DNA of 64,000 nucleotides from Massilia sp. Root335 (GTDB taxonomy: Bacteria > Pseudomonadota > Gammaproteobacteria > Burkholderiales > Burkholderiaceae_D), in NCBI RefSeq assembly GCF_001425685.1, contig NZ_LMCY01000021.1:26979-90978 (forward strand), in the 5' to 3' direction. The notes under the pieces are model-generated. The model made no database searches. It saw only the letters and a program-made list of their open reading frames with translations, and was not told the origin of the DNA. Both the position numbers and the translations under genes were made by a program. This document shows positions 63,800 to 64,000 of this stretch, in pieces (position 1 is the stretch's first letter; the number at the start of each line of letters is the position of its first letter).

Positions 63800-64000
63800 A
63801 TGGCAAAAGGTAAATTCGAACGGACCAAGCCGCACGTGAACGTCGGCACCATTGGTCACGTTGACCACGGCAAAACCACCCTGACGGCTGCAATCGCGAC
63901 CGTTCTGTCGAAGAAATTCGGCGGCGAAGCCAAGGCCTACGATCAGATCGACGCGGCGCCGGAAGAAAAAGCGCGCGGCATCACGATCAACACCGCACAC
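63800..64000 (+). CDS. tuf: Elongation factor Tu, N-terminal part (cut by window edge)
   Basis: GTPase that delivers aminoacyl-tRNA to the ribosome. The first 67 codons are present: [19 protein letters not shown], then the P-loop [10 protein letters not shown] (residues 19-28) and the switch I start RGITINTAH at the edge. TTAGGAGTC precedes the ATG. It is co-transcribed with the three tRNA genes. Bacteria of this group often have two tuf genes; this is the one linked to tRNAs (tufB-like position). Confidence 0.98.
   Translation, partial: MAKGKFERTKPHVNVGTIGHVDHGKTTLTAAIATVLSKKFGGEAKAYDQIDAAPEEKARGITINTAH

Overview
The window is high-GC, densely coded chromosomal DNA from a Betaproteobacterium, most likely Oxalobacteraceae of the Massilia type. 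This rests on gene order and family content: a metK/ahcY/metF cluster with an S-adenosylhomocysteine (SAH) riboswitch, a ttcA-folB-SDR-MidA cluster, a tRNA-Tyr/Gly/Thr-tuf operon, Porin_4-type porins, and a fused indolepyruvate oxidoreductase next to an Lrp gene. The genus is inference. I see no prophage, insertion sequence, CRISPR array or rRNA gene.

Left part (1-19.5 kb) is mostly housekeeping. On the minus strand: xerC (cut by the left edge), a DUF484 gene, a general porin, dapF and two lipid A-type acyltransferases. On the plus strand: a Sel1-repeat protein, metK, then a riboswitch-led ahcY-holin-like-metF operon. Next come 5-formyl-THF cyclo-ligase and a divergent lytic transglycosylase, an NDUFA9-like protein, a glutathione S-transferase, CCA-adding enzyme, a hydrolase/HxlR divergent pair with two operator-like repeats, and a GNAT acetyltransferase.

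Centre (19.5-37.5 kb) holds two carbohydrate loci placed tail to tail. Locus 1 (19532-26642) has a LacI regulator, a ribose/fructose-type ABC importer, a PfkB kinase and a maltoporin-like porin. Locus 2 (26650-37504) has a PfkB kinase, an AGE-family epimerase and a LacI regulator on the minus strand, diverging from a FucP-type transporter, a GH3 enzyme, a GH5 mannanase, a GH27 alpha-galactosidase and a CE2-like esterase. Together these make a coherent scheme for acetylated galacto(gluco)mannan: backbone and side-chain cleavage, sugar import, mannose to fructose, and fructose phosphorylation.

An accessory region follows (37.5-41.1 kb): three minus-strand genes of unknown function. Two of them encode paralogous proteins with a shared C-terminal module, and one of these carries Ser/Gly-rich segments. 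This is the best candidate here for an undescribed system. A dispersed hairpin repeat occurs at 11.5, 25.3 and 41.5 kb, with base changes that preserve its stem.

Right part (41.6-64 kb): Lrp and a fused indolepyruvate ferredoxin oxidoreductase, an S41 lipoprotein protease, an M14 carboxypeptidase, a glycosyltransferase, a second FucP-type transporter, the ttcA-folB-SDR cluster with divergent midA, a DnaJ-domain membrane protein, a signalling group (degenerate receiver-TPR, HDOD-GAF, MASE1-CHASE-PAS-GGDEF-EAL), three tRNA genes, and the start of tuf, cut by the right edge.
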